From contig CAWUIH010000023.1 in NCBI GenBank assembly GCA_963922495.1, positions 1 through 23,164 on the forward strand: a DNA stretch of 23,164 bases. The letters are read 5' to 3'. The notes under the pieces were generated by a model. That model worked only from the letters and a program-made list of their open reading frames with translations. It was not told the origin of the DNA and searched no databases. The position numbers were made by a program, and so were the translations under genes. The stretch is from CAWUIH01 sp963922495 (GTDB lineage Bacteria > Pseudomonadota > Gammaproteobacteria > Coxiellales > Coxiellaceae). Below are positions 15,129-23,079 of this stretch, in pieces (position 1 is the first letter of the stretch; every line of letters starts with the position of its first letter).

Positions 15129-16787
15129 ATGGCTGCTAAAGTCTTAAAATTTTCTCACGATGCACTCAGTGCAATGAAGCGCGGGGTAGATATTCTTGCC
15201 AACGCGGTAAAAGTTACATTAGGTCCTAAAGGATTGAATGTTGTGTTAGATAAATCTTTTGGCTCACCGACCATCACCAAAGACGGTGTTAGTGTTGCCA
15301 AAGAAGTTGAGCTCGAAGATAAATTTGAAAATATGGGTGCTCAGCTTGTGAAAGGTGTTGCATCACGTACATCTGATGATGCGGGTGATGGTACTACTAC
15401 AGCGACTGTTTTGGCGCAAGCGATACTGATCGAAGGCATCAAATCGGTTATTGCTGGCATGAATCCGATGGATCTAAAACGCGGTATTGAAAAAGCAGTC
15501 ACTGCAGCAGTTGAAAAATTGAAGGAAATTTCAAAACCTTGTGAAGACCAGAAAGCCATTGCACAAGTAGGAACTATCTCTGCTAACTCTGATTCAGCGA
15601 TTGGAGATATTATTGCGGAAGCAATGCAGAAGGTAGGTAAAGAGGGTGTCATCACTGTCGAAGAGGGTTCTGGACTAGAAAATGAGCTGGCCGTCGTCGA
15701 AGGAATGCAGTTCGATCGTGGTTACTTGTCTCCCTACTTTATCAACAACCAACAAAATATGTCTGTTGAATTGGATGCCCCATTTATTCTCTTGGTGGAC
15801 AAGAAAATTTCTAATATTCGTGATTTAATTCCTTTATTAGAAGCTGTAGCAAAATCAGGTAAACCCTTATTGGTCGTTGCAGAAGATGTCGAAGGTGAAG
15901 CCTTAGCAACATTGGTTGTGAATAACATGCGTGGTGTTGTTAAAGTCGCTGCTGTTAAAGCACCTGGCTTTGGTGATCGTCGCAAAGCAATGTTGCAGGA
16001 TATTGCTACGCTGACTGGCGCTAAAGTGATTTCTGAAGAAGTGGGTCTCTCATTAGAGGGTGCTGCTTTAGACGACTTAGGTTCTGCAAAACGAGTCGTG
16101 ATCACTAAAGAAGACACCACTATTATCGACGGTTCAGGTGAAGGTGGTGATATTAAAAGCCGTGTAGATCAAATTCGTGCTGAAATAGAAGCTAGTACAT
16201 CTGATTACGATCGTGAGAAATTGCAAGAGCGTTTAGCTAAGTTAGCCGGTGGTGTAGCGGTGATCAAAGTTGGCGCAGCCACTGAAGTTGAAATGAAAGA
16301 AAAGAAAGCACGCGTTGAAGATGCGTTACACGCTACTCGTGCTGCTGTTGAAGAAGGTGTTGTGCCCGGTGGTGGTGTTGCATTGATTCGCGCATTACAG
16401 GCCATTGAAAAAGTTAAAGTTGATAACGAAGATCAGCGTCTGGGTGTTGAAATTGCGCGACGTGCTATGGCTTATCCATTAGCCCAAATCGTGACAAATG
16501 CTGGTGAACAAGCTGCAGTTGTAACAGACAAAATTATGAATCATAAAGAAGTCAATTATGGTTACAATGCAGGTACCGGTGAATACGGAGACATGATTGA
16601 AATGGGAATTTTGGACCCGACCAAAGTGACTCGTACCGCATTGCAAAACGCAGCTTCCATTGCTGGTCTGATGATCACAACTGAGTGCATGATTACAGAA
16701 GCTCCTAAGAAAGAAGAGCCTCAAGTGCCTGCTGGTGGTGACATGGGCGGTATGGGCGGTATGGGTGGAATGGGTGGAATGATGTAA
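15129..16787 (+). CDS. groEL: Chaperonin GroEL
   Basis: A 552-residue subunit of the ATP-driven double-ring folding chamber. The start is MAAKVLKFSHDALSAMKRGV. The ATP-binding loop DDAGDGTTTATVLAQ lies around residues 83-97, VTLGPKGLNVVLDK is in the N-terminal equatorial segment, the apical domain spans about 190-375, and VPGGGVALIRAL marks the return to the equatorial domain. It ends in the usual Gly-Gly-Met repeat tail (GGMGGMGGM, then M). Length matches the family. It follows groES by 26 bp with an AAGAGG-type Shine-Dalgarno. In intracellular Legionellales GroEL is often very abundant, but nothing here shows that directly. Confidence 0.99.
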   Translation: MAAKVLKFSHDALSAMKRGVDILANAVKVTLGPKGLNVVLDKSFGSPTITKDGVSVAKEVELEDKFENMGAQLVKGVASRTSDDAGDGTTTATVLAQAILIEGIKSVIAGMNPMDLKRGIEKAVTAAVEKLKEISKPCEDQKAIAQVGTISANSDSAIGDIIAEAMQKVGKEGVITVEEGSGLENELAVVEGMQFDRGYLSPYFINNQQNMSVELDAPFILLVDKKISNIRDLIPLLEAVAKSGKPLLVVAEDVEGEALATLVVNNMRGVVKVAAVKAPGFGDRRKAMLQDIATLTGAKVISEEVGLSLEGAALDDLGSAKRVVITKEDTTIIDGSGEGGDIKSRVDQIRAEIEASTSDYDREKLQERLAKLAGGVAVIKVGAATEVEMKEKKARVEDALHATRAAVEEGVVPGGGVALIRALQAIEKVKVDNEDQRLGVEIARRAMAYPLAQIVTNAGEQAAVVTDKIMNHKEVNYGYNAGTGEYGDMIEMGILDPTKVTRTALQNAASIAGLMITTECMITEAPKKEEPQVPAGGDMGGMGGMGGMGGMM

Positions 16788-16806
16788 GCCCTCGCTTCCT
16801 ATAGCC

Positions 16807-16841
16807 AAAAACCCGAAACCTCGCGGGAGCGAGGTTTCGGG
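16807..16841 (-). terminator. Strong hairpin after groEL; T-tract on the minus strand
   Basis: Perfect 13-bp stem CCCGAAACCTCGC / GCGAGGTTTCGGG with a GGGA tetraloop (16812-16841). On the plus strand, the groEL transcript direction, no T-run follows. On the minus strand five T residues follow (AAAAA at 16807-16811). It probably protects or ends the groESL mRNA anyway, but as an intrinsic terminator it is oriented for minus-strand transcripts. Confidence 0.7.
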
Positions 16842-16959
16842 CTAAGCTAAATCAGAAGAAGTTAGACAGTATTACTGCATTTGTAATTTCTTACATTCTC
16901 ATCGTACTCCGCTACTTGCCTCGTTGTCAACGACATATTAAGCTTAGATGCAAAAGCTG

Positions 16960-16968
16960 TGTTACAAT
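16960..16968 (+). promoter_or_regulatory. Extended -10 promoter of proS, nearly leaderless
   Basis: TGT directly followed by TACAAT (16963-16968) lies 9 bases before the proS ATG at 16978. A start site seven bases downstream would give a leader of about 3 bases. No Shine-Dalgarno exists before this ATG. Confidence 0.5.
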
Positions 16969-16977
16969 AAATTCTTT

Positions 16978-18717
16978 ATGAAAACATCCCAATTTTTATT
17001 AGCTACTGTCAAAGAAGCGCCCTCAGATGCGAAATTAGTGAGTCATCGCTTGATGATTCGAGCTGGAATGATCAAGAAACTAGCATCGGGTCTCTATACT
17101 TGGTTGCCATTGGGTTTTCGAGTACTGCAGAAAGTTATCGATATAGTCCGCCAAGAAATGAATCGTATCGGTGGCTTGGAGTTGGCTATGCCAGTGATCC
17201 AGCCATCAGAACTGTGGTTAGAGTCCCAACGTTGGGAAAAATATGGCCCAGAATTATTACGCATCACCGACCGTCACAAGAATCAATTTTGCTTTGGTCC
17301 AACTCATGAAGAGGTAATTACCGATATTATTCGCCACGTGTTGCGTAGTTATAAACAGCTTCCGCTGACGCTTTATCAAATTCAAACAAAATTTCGTGAT
17401 GAAATTCGCCCACGTTTTGGAGTAATGCGCTCCAGAGAGTTTTTGATGAAAGATGCTTACTCTTTTCATTTGAATCAGGATAGCTTGAATGAAACGTATC
17501 AAAAAATGTACGATGCGTATAGCAGTATTTTTACTCGTTTAGGGCTAAATTTTCGCCCGGTATTAGCTGATACAGGTGCAATTGGTGGTGACTATTCACA
17601 TGAGTTCCAAGTATTGGCCGCTGTTGGTGAAGACACAATTGTTTATAGTGATGCTGGTAGTTATGCAGCAAATATTGAAAAAGCATCCAGTTTTGCACCG
17701 CAAGGTAATCATCCAAAACCGCAACAAAAATTGAGTAAAATTGCAACGCCGGGCATTAAGACCGTCAAGGCATTAGCAGAGCAAAAAAAATTGTTACCAC
17801 AAAACGGTATCAAAACTTTAATCGTTAAAGGGGTTGATCACGAATTGGTTGCTTTAGTGCTTCGCGGTGACCACGAACTCAACACACTCAAAGCGGAGCA
17901 CTTGTCTTCAGTGGCTACGCCGCTGGTATTTGCAGATGATGCGCGTATTCGGGAAGTAATAGGTGCTGCGCCAGGCTCTCTGGGTGTTGTGAATCTAAAA
18001 ATTCCATATATTGTAGATCGTGATGCTGCACAATTGGCTGACTTTTGTTGTGGTGCCAATGAAGATGATTATCATTACATCAACGTTAATTGGGGGCGAG
18101 ATGCAGAACTGAAGCAAATCGCAGATATTCGTAATGTGGTTGAGGGTGATTTGAGTCCAGACGGCAAGGGGCATCTGAAATTTGCTCGTGGTATTGAAGT
18201 TGGGCAAGTATTTCAGCTTGGTGATAAATACAGTAAAAAAATGGGTGCTAAGATTCTTAATGATGCGGGTAAATCTGTGCCACTGCTCATGGGCTGTTAT
18301 GGTATTGGTGTATCGAGAATTGTTGCTGCAGCCATTGAGCAGAATCACGACGATCGTGGTATTGTGTGGCCAGCTTCCATGGCGCCGTTTGATGTTGTCA
18401 TTGTGCCAATGCAACTGCATAAATCTTATCGTGTTCGTGAAGTATGTGAAAAAATCTACATGGATTTAATCGCTGCAGGTTACGATGTATTATTTGATGA
18501 TCGTAAAGAGCGTGCGGGTGTGATGTTTTCGGATATGGATTTAATTGGAATACCTCATCGTCTTGTAGTTAGCGAAAAAGCTGTGGACCAATCACAAATT
18601 GAGTATAAGGCACGTAATCAGTCATCAATAGAATTTCTACCGATGTCTGATCTCGTCGCATCGCTTAAAAAAAAATTAAATGATGTGGGTAGTCATCCGA
18701 CAATGGCATTCGGTTAA
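16978..18717 (+). CDS. proS: Prolyl-tRNA synthetase, bacterial type; C-terminus altered by an insertion
   Basis: A 579-residue class II synthetase that charges tRNA-Pro. The ATG at 16978 gives the family N-terminus MKTSQFLLATVKEAPSDA; an in-frame ATG at 16948 adds ten unconserved residues. Motif 2 is RPRFGVMRSREFLMKDAYSFH-like, and motif 3 is MGCYGIGVSRIVAAAIE. The middle 200 residues form the bacterial editing (INS) domain that clears Ala-tRNA-Pro, with VKGVDHELVALVLRGDHELN and PGSLGVVNLKIPYIVDRDAA. The last five codons (TMAFG, then stop) lie within a 120-bp MITE-like element. Without it the frame would run KPMP and stop at 18842-18844, giving 578 residues. The replaced residues are beyond the conserved anticodon-binding domain, so activity is probably kept. 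Confidence 0.97.
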   Translation: MKTSQFLLATVKEAPSDAKLVSHRLMIRAGMIKKLASGLYTWLPLGFRVLQKVIDIVRQEMNRIGGLELAMPVIQPSELWLESQRWEKYGPELLRITDRHKNQFCFGPTHEEVITDIIRHVLRSYKQLPLTLYQIQTKFRDEIRPRFGVMRSREFLMKDAYSFHLNQDSLNETYQKMYDAYSSIFTRLGLNFRPVLADTGAIGGDYSHEFQVLAAVGEDTIVYSDAGSYAANIEKASSFAPQGNHPKPQQKLSKIATPGIKTVKALAEQKKLLPQNGIKTLIVKGVDHELVALVLRGDHELNTLKAEHLSSVATPLVFADDARIREVIGAAPGSLGVVNLKIPYIVDRDAAQLADFCCGANEDDYHYINVNWGRDAELKQIADIRNVVEGDLSPDGKGHLKFARGIEVGQVFQLGDKYSKKMGAKILNDAGKSVPLLMGCYGIGVSRIVAAAIEQNHDDRGIVWPASMAPFDVVIVPMQLHKSYRVREVCEKIYMDLIAAGYDVLFDDRKERAGVMFSDMDLIGIPHRLVVSEKAVDQSQIEYKARNQSSIEFLPMSDLVASLKKKLNDVGSHPTMAFG

Positions 18718-18820
18718 GGCGTTAACAGCCAAAAGAATTATTCAATTTAAAAAATGTCAACGGCTTATCAGGTTTAAGAATGTGTTAATTCCAAAATTTG
18801 GACTTAACCGAATGCCATTG
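18701..18820. mobile_element. MITE-like element inserted in the 3' end of proS
   Basis: 120 bp bounded by perfect 18-bp terminal inverted repeats: CAATGGCATTCGGTTAAG (18701-18718) and its reverse complement (18803-18820). Directly outside lie identical 10-bp repeats, AGTCATCCGA at 18691-18700 and 18821-18830, the hallmark of target-site duplication. The interior is AT-rich and non-coding, so it must have been moved by a transposase from elsewhere. From memory the ends resemble IS4 (TAATGCC..CAGTTAAG), and IS4-family elements duplicate roughly 9-13 bp; this assignment is tentative. The element supplies the present proS stop codon. Confidence 0.88.
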
Positions 18821-18948
18821 AGTCATCCGAAGCCTATGCCGTAAGCTTGAAAAAGTCTTTTAAGCTACTGAGTAAAGATTTGTATCCCGTTATATTTGTT
18901 AGTTAGTGGGTATTAATTTTTTTCGATTCTTACTGCTTAATACTGCCG

Positions 18949-18977
18949 TTCAATTGCTGGGAGTGTTACAATATAAT
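18949..18977 (+). promoter_or_regulatory. Probable promoter of the tolA-tolB-pal-cpoB operon
   Basis: TTCAAT (18949-18954), exactly 17 bp, then a perfect TATAAT (18972-18977), 37 bp before the TTG start of tolA. Confidence 0.5.
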
Positions 18978-19014
18978 TCTATTGGAAGCGTCATTATTGC
19001 TGACAGGAGGTCTG

Positions 19015-19890
19015 TTGAAACACTTAAAGTCTTACAGTATTCCCTTTATTTTTTCATTCTTGCTTCACACAGCGGTTATTGCCATATTAATTTTTTCCAG
19101 ACAAAAAATGCAACTACCAACATTACAGCATGTGAACTCTAAAGTAGTCACGGCTGTTACCATAGATAAAAAAATCATTAACGAAGAAGTGCAGCGAATC
19201 AAGAAACAGAAATTACAACAAGCATTGCGAGAACAGCGCCATCAAAAATATTTACAGCAACAAGAACAAACAGCAAAACGGCAACGATTGAAGGAGCAAC
19301 GATTGTTAGCTGCCTTACAAGCAAAGCAATTGAAATTAAAACAACAAACCGTGCAACATGAAGCACAGCTAAAGCAACAAAAATTGCGCGAACTGGCAGA
19401 GTATAAGAAATTGCAACAACTTAAAATACAGCATCAAAAAATGCTACGCCAAAACCGTTTAGCATTAAAGCGTCAGCATGCTTTAAAACAACAACAGCTG
19501 AAGATGATGCAGCAAACCTTAAGTAAGCAACTGTGGCAACAACAGTTACAGCGAGAACAGCAAGCGCTCTCTAAAAATCAATCAAAACGGATTAAGAGCA
19601 TTATCGATCATTATAAATCACTTATTTTACAGGCCATACAACAACAATGGATTATCCCTGCTAATACTAAAAGGGAAATGTCTTGTTTGTTGTTGATTCA
19701 TTTGGGGCCTGGAGGTGTAGTATTGGATGTGAAAACATTGCATTCCAGCCAAAACCATTGGCTTGATCAATCAGCTCGTGTTGCTGTTTTCAAAGCGTCG
19801 CCACTACCAGTTCCCCAAAATCCGTCGGTGTTTGAGCGTTTTCGTGAATTGCGTTTGTTGGTGAGACCACTAAAAGTTCAGAAACACTGA
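19015..19890 (+). CDS. tolA: TolA, inner-membrane-anchored linker of the Tol-Pal system
   Basis: A 291-residue protein with the three TolA parts. An N-terminal transmembrane helix lies at residues 9-27 (IPFIFSFLLHTAVIAILIF). A long Gln/Lys/Leu/Arg-rich helical domain covers about 45-195 and would span the periplasm. A C-terminal TonB/TolA fold covers about 197-291, with YKSLILQAIQQQWIIP, a single Cys in MSCLLLIHLGPGGVV, and ASPLPVPQNPSVFERFREL. The start is a TTG at 19015: AGGAGG at 19004-19009 is ideally placed for it. Upstream in-frame TTG codons at 18982 and 18997 would put that Shine-Dalgarno inside the gene. TolA couples TolQR energy to TolB/Pal during cell constriction. tolQ and tolR are not in front of it; proS is. 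Confidence 0.92.
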   Translation: MKHLKSYSIPFIFSFLLHTAVIAILIFSRQKMQLPTLQHVNSKVVTAVTIDKKIINEEVQRIKKQKLQQALREQRHQKYLQQQEQTAKRQRLKEQRLLAALQAKQLKLKQQTVQHEAQLKQQKLRELAEYKKLQQLKIQHQKMLRQNRLALKRQHALKQQQLKMMQQTLSKQLWQQQLQREQQALSKNQSKRIKSIIDHYKSLILQAIQQQWIIPANTKREMSCLLLIHLGPGGVVLDVKTLHSSQNHWLDQSARVAVFKASPLPVPQNPSVFERFRELRLLVRPLKVQKH

Positions 19891-19947
19891 TGACAATAGC
19901 TACTTGGTTGAGAAAATATTTTTATACCAAAAGGACATGATGCAAAT

Positions 19948-21276
19948 ATGAAAAAAGTATGGCAAATAATATTTGGATTTTTGCTAGCAATGGTGTTTTT
20001 GCCATTCACCTTTGCTGCATTGGATTTAGAGTTGACACAAGGTATTCGTGCAGCCATGCCGATTGCGGTTGTTCCATTTCGCACAAATTCACGTTTAACG
20101 GGTCCAAGTCAACTGATGGAAACGGTAATAAAAAATGATTTAAAAAATAGTGGCCAATTCAGAGTACTTGAGTCGAAAGTTCATGCTTACTCAATTAGCG
20201 GCGTTTCGCACTTGAGTGTGTGGCGCAAACAAGGTGCAAATGCAGTGGTAGAAGGCGAGATTACCATGCGACAACATGGCATTTATGTAGTCGATTTAAA
20301 ATTAATTGGTTTATACAACAAGTCAGCCAAGTATTCTAGCAACATTATTTTATCGCGTCGTTACCAAATGCGTGGTGACAACTTTCGTGGCTTGGCTCAC
20401 CGCATCAGCGATGCAGTTTTTCAAAAGTTAACCGGCATCGCAGGTATATTCTCCACTAAAATAGCGTATATTTCCGTGGATCGTAGTGGAAAAGAATCGC
20501 GTTATTTGTTTAAAATTGCCGATGCAGATGGCTATCGACCTAAAACACTGCTGATTTCACACGCGCCACTAATGTCTCCGGCTTGGGCGCCAGATGGGCA
20601 ACGCATTGCTTATGTCTCGTTTGAGAATCACAAAGCTGCTATTTTTATTCAGGATATCAATACTGGTAAACGCCAAAAAGTCAGTGAGGCTCCGGGTATT
20701 AATGGCGCTCCCGCTTTTTCTCCCGATGGTAAAAAGCTCGCGATGGTACTGTCTAAATCCGGGAACCCTAAAATATATCTCTTAAATTTGGCAACCCACC
20801 ATTTGCGTCAATTGACCCATGGTTGGTCAATCGATACTGAGCCGGCATGGTCTTCAAAAGGCGATCAACTGTTGTTTACTTCTAATCGTGATGGTAGCCC
20901 ACAAATTTATAGATGTAATCTGGTGACAGGGGAGATCCAACGCCTTACATTTGAAGGTGATTACAATGCGAAAGCTTCGTTTTTGCCTGGTGATCAACAG
21001 ATAATTATGATGCACCGCCAACAAGGCATGTTTGGCATAGCAAAGCAAGATTTAAATAGTGTGCAAATTCAGGTGCTGGTGCAAAGTGGTATGGATGAAT
21101 CGCCAAATCTAGCGCCAAATGGAAAAATGATAATTTATGCCACACATTATGCCGGTCGTGGGGTGTTGTCACAGGTATCTACCGATGGGCGTATTGAAAT
21201 TCGTTTACCAGCACGAATAGGAGCAGTTCAGGAACCAGCCTGGTCTCCATTTTTAAATCACGATCATTTACAATAA
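19948..21276 (+). CDS. tolB: Tol-Pal system protein TolB
   Basis: A 442-residue periplasmic protein that exchanges between Pal and TolA during outer-membrane constriction. The signal peptide MKKVWQIIFGFLLAMVFLPFTFA probably ends after TFA at residue 23, leaving ALDLELTQG. The N-terminal domain (PIAVVPFRTNSRL, DLKNSGQFRVLE) is followed from about residue 175 by a six-bladed beta-propeller with repeated PAWAPDGQRIAYVS / PAFSPDGKKLAMV / PAWSSKGDQLLFTS units. The ATG at 19948 is 12 bases after AAGGA, a long spacing; a four-codon frame (ATG ATG CAA ATA TGA from 19937) ends overlapping this ATG and could help initiation. It lies 57 bp after tolA and 19 bp before pal. Confidence 0.97.
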   Translation: MKKVWQIIFGFLLAMVFLPFTFAALDLELTQGIRAAMPIAVVPFRTNSRLTGPSQLMETVIKNDLKNSGQFRVLESKVHAYSISGVSHLSVWRKQGANAVVEGEITMRQHGIYVVDLKLIGLYNKSAKYSSNIILSRRYQMRGDNFRGLAHRISDAVFQKLTGIAGIFSTKIAYISVDRSGKESRYLFKIADADGYRPKTLLISHAPLMSPAWAPDGQRIAYVSFENHKAAIFIQDINTGKRQKVSEAPGINGAPAFSPDGKKLAMVLSKSGNPKIYLLNLATHHLRQLTHGWSIDTEPAWSSKGDQLLFTSNRDGSPQIYRCNLVTGEIQRLTFEGDYNAKASFLPGDQQIIMMHRQQGMFGIAKQDLNSVQIQVLVQSGMDESPNLAPNGKMIIYATHYAGRGVLSQVSTDGRIEIRLPARIGAVQEPAWSPFLNHDHLQ

Positions 21277-21295
21277 ATAACCGCGAGGGTGAGTT

Positions 21296-21844
21296 ATGTT
21301 TTTTAAAAATTCTATAATTTCTTTGTCAGTTGTGGCAGTGGCGCTTAATTTGGTTGCCTGTAACCACCATACCGGCCAATCTTCATCTCCAGCTTTGGCC
21401 GCTATCACAGATGAACCGGTTTCCGTTAAAAATTCAGGTAAATCAGCAGGGGTAGTGACCATTCCTCAGCAACCTGAGGCCTTAGCTCAGATGATCAGCC
21501 AAGTAGGGCCAACCAACCAGACCTATTATTTTGACTTCAACAGCACACAATTGAGCGATGAAGACCTGCAGTCGATGAAGGGGCAGGCTAATTACTTGAC
21601 ATCGCATCCGAAAGTTAAGATCAGATTAGAAGGAAATACTGATAATCGTGGCAGTAGAGAGTATAATGTCGGATTGGGTTGGCGCCGAGACCAGGCGGTC
21701 GCTCAAGTGTTGGAACAGCAGGGGGTGCAACCTAGCCAGATTGAAATGATTAGTTATGGTAAAGAGCATCCGGCAGTCGCAGAAAACAATGAACGCGCAT
21801 GGAGGTTAAATAGAAGAGTTAATTTAGTATATGAGGGCAAGTAA
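21296..21844 (+). CDS. pal: Peptidoglycan-associated lipoprotein Pal
   Basis: A 182-residue outer-membrane lipoprotein that tethers the membrane to peptidoglycan. The lipobox is LVAC with acylated Cys22; the residues after it are not the Asp retention signal, so outer-membrane sorting is expected. A flexible Ser/Ala/Pro-rich linker follows. The OmpA-like domain covers about 78-182, with YYFDFNSTQLSDEDL and the peptidoglycan-binding EGNTDNRGSREYNVGLGWRRDQAV segment (Asp and Arg side chains that clamp diaminopimelate in the family). It ends NRRVNLVYEGK. A GAGGGTGAG Shine-Dalgarno precedes the ATG. It directly abuts cpoB: stop and start are adjacent. Confidence 0.97.
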   Translation: MFFKNSIISLSVVAVALNLVACNHHTGQSSSPALAAITDEPVSVKNSGKSAGVVTIPQQPEALAQMISQVGPTNQTYYFDFNSTQLSDEDLQSMKGQANYLTSHPKVKIRLEGNTDNRGSREYNVGLGWRRDQAVAQVLEQQGVQPSQIEMISYGKEHPAVAENNERAWRLNRRVNLVYEGK

Positions 21845-22747
21845 ATGAATTTCATAAAGATGCTGGGTTGGAGTAGTATGGTTGCTGCGTTGGCAATTAG
21901 TGGGAATATAGTCCTTGCCGATTCAGCTCCGGTGGTTGATTTGACCCACAAAGATCAATCAAGTATCCATGTCGATGCTCAGGATGGTAACGTTAAAATA
22001 GCTCAGCCTTCTAGCACACAGGTCGAAGTGGCTAAAGCGCGTGTTACCAAACTTGAACAGCAGTTAAAAAACATCACGGACATGAATCTTCCTGAACAAA
22101 TCAATGAATTGCAGCAGCAAATGGCACAATTACGCGGCCAACTACAAGTGCAAGAGCGCGATATTAGTTTGCTAGAAACCCAAGTACGTCGATTTTACAA
22201 AGATTTGGATCAGCGGATTACACAAGTACAAAATGCCAGTGGCAGTGAATCGAGCACTACTACTCCTTCAAGCTCAAATACCAGTAACGCTCAAAACACA
22301 TCAGCACAAAACGATATGCTGTCACTCGATAGTATTCAACTCAAAGATTCCCACGCTTATCAAACTGCGTTCGATGCGCTTTCGAAAGGCAGTTATGACC
22401 AGGCAGAAAGCGCTTTTAACGATTATCTGAACGCTTTTCCTAACGGTAGCTATGTTGCCAATGCGCACTATTGGCTAGGAGAAATTTACCTGAATCAACA
22501 TAACAAACACAAAGCAACTATGGAATTCAATACTGTCATTAACAAATACCCAAAATCTGATAAGGTTTCTGATGCACGATTGAAGCTTGCTGCGATACAG
22601 GCCAAAATGGGTCAAGTAGCTTCAGCTAAAAAACAGTTGGAACTCATCAAGCAAAAACATCCAGGCACAACCACAGCGCAACTTGCGAATATTCGTTTGC
22701 AGCAGCTCAATCATGTTTCTAGTAATTTCCAGTCAAACTCTCAGTAG
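21845..22747 (+). CDS. cpoB: Cell division coordinator CpoB (YbgF), TPR protein
   Basis: A 300-residue periplasmic protein that links Tol-Pal constriction with septal peptidoglycan synthesis (PBP1B/LpoB in E. coli). The signal peptide at residues 1-25 probably ends VLA before DSAPVV. The N-terminal coiled coil that trimerises the family spans about 60-130 (KLEQQLKNITD, INELQQQMAQLRGQL, QERDISLLETQVRRF). A Ser/Thr/Asn-rich linker (about 135-160) leads to three TPR units, starting AYQTAFDALSKGSYDQAESAF, NAHYWLGEIYLNQHNKHKA and DARLKLAAIQAKMGQVASA. The ATG follows the pal stop with no gap, and the Shine-Dalgarno (GAGGGCAAG) lies in the end of pal. It is the last gene of the operon seen here. Confidence 0.95.
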   Translation: MNFIKMLGWSSMVAALAISGNIVLADSAPVVDLTHKDQSSIHVDAQDGNVKIAQPSSTQVEVAKARVTKLEQQLKNITDMNLPEQINELQQQMAQLRGQLQVQERDISLLETQVRRFYKDLDQRITQVQNASGSESSTTTPSSSNTSNAQNTSAQNDMLSLDSIQLKDSHAYQTAFDALSKGSYDQAESAFNDYLNAFPNGSYVANAHYWLGEIYLNQHNKHKATMEFNTVINKYPKSDKVSDARLKLAAIQAKMGQVASAKKQLELIKQKHPGTTTAQLANIRLQQLNHVSSNFQSNSQ

Positions 22748-22770
22748 ATATGTCATTGAGCAATCCGTGC

Positions 22771-22814
22771 GTGGTTGATGTTGTCAAAAATAGCATCATG
22801 ATCAGTTCAACCAC
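22771..22814. repeat. Inverted repeat after cpoB
   Basis: GTGGTTGA (22771-22778) and TCAACCAC (22807-22814) are perfect inverted copies separated by 28 bases. No T-run follows, so it is not a standard intrinsic terminator, but it could fold at the 3' end of the tol operon mRNA. Confidence 0.4.
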
Positions 22815-22901
22815 TCGTAGGGAGAGTTACAGAAATTTTTTATTCATTACAAGGTGAAAGTGGTTTTTTATTTGTGACATCTTCAATAAACTCGAATTTC
22901 G

Positions 22902-23079
22902 GGTTTTACTGATTGTGCACTTCGTTGGGCATTACGACTACGTAGCGTTTGCGAGTTTAGGGATAAACGGTAATAATTTTTATGCGGTCGCAGACAGAGC
23001 ACCACGGCATTTGCCGTGGGTGAATGAGCTATCTCAATTTCACAGCAAACGCAGCAATGTTGCGAAGTTGAGTCAAACC
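22902..23079. repeat. Large nested inverted repeat (about 178 bp), non-coding
   Basis: Four pairs of complementary segments occur in nested order: GGTTTTACT/AGTCAAACC (one mismatch; 22902-22910, 23071-23079), ACTTCG/CGAAGT (22919-22924, 23063-23068), GCGTTTGC/GCAAACGC (22945-22952, 23045-23052) and the apical hairpin CCACGGC-ATTT-GCCGTGG (23002-23019). Local hairpins flank it: AAACTCG/CGGGTTT (22888-22904) and CAAACC-GCA-GGTTTG (23075-23089). The 417 bp from 22748 to the window end hold no convincing gene. A MITE, an insertion-sequence end or a structured RNA are all possible. Confidence 0.55.

Noticed and set aside
15341..16808. Several antisense frames of 66-128 codons in groEL
   Set aside because: Mirror images of a strongly biased coding sequence; no domain recognised.
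17995..18420. Minus-strand frame of 141 codons inside proS
   Set aside because: Antisense to well-conserved ProRS motifs and without recognisable sequence.
18906..19142. Plus-strand frame of 78 codons upstream of and overlapping tolA
   Set aside because: Out of frame with tolA, whose TTG start has an ideal Shine-Dalgarno; the overlap covers the TolA membrane helix. It is hydrophobic but resembles nothing I know.
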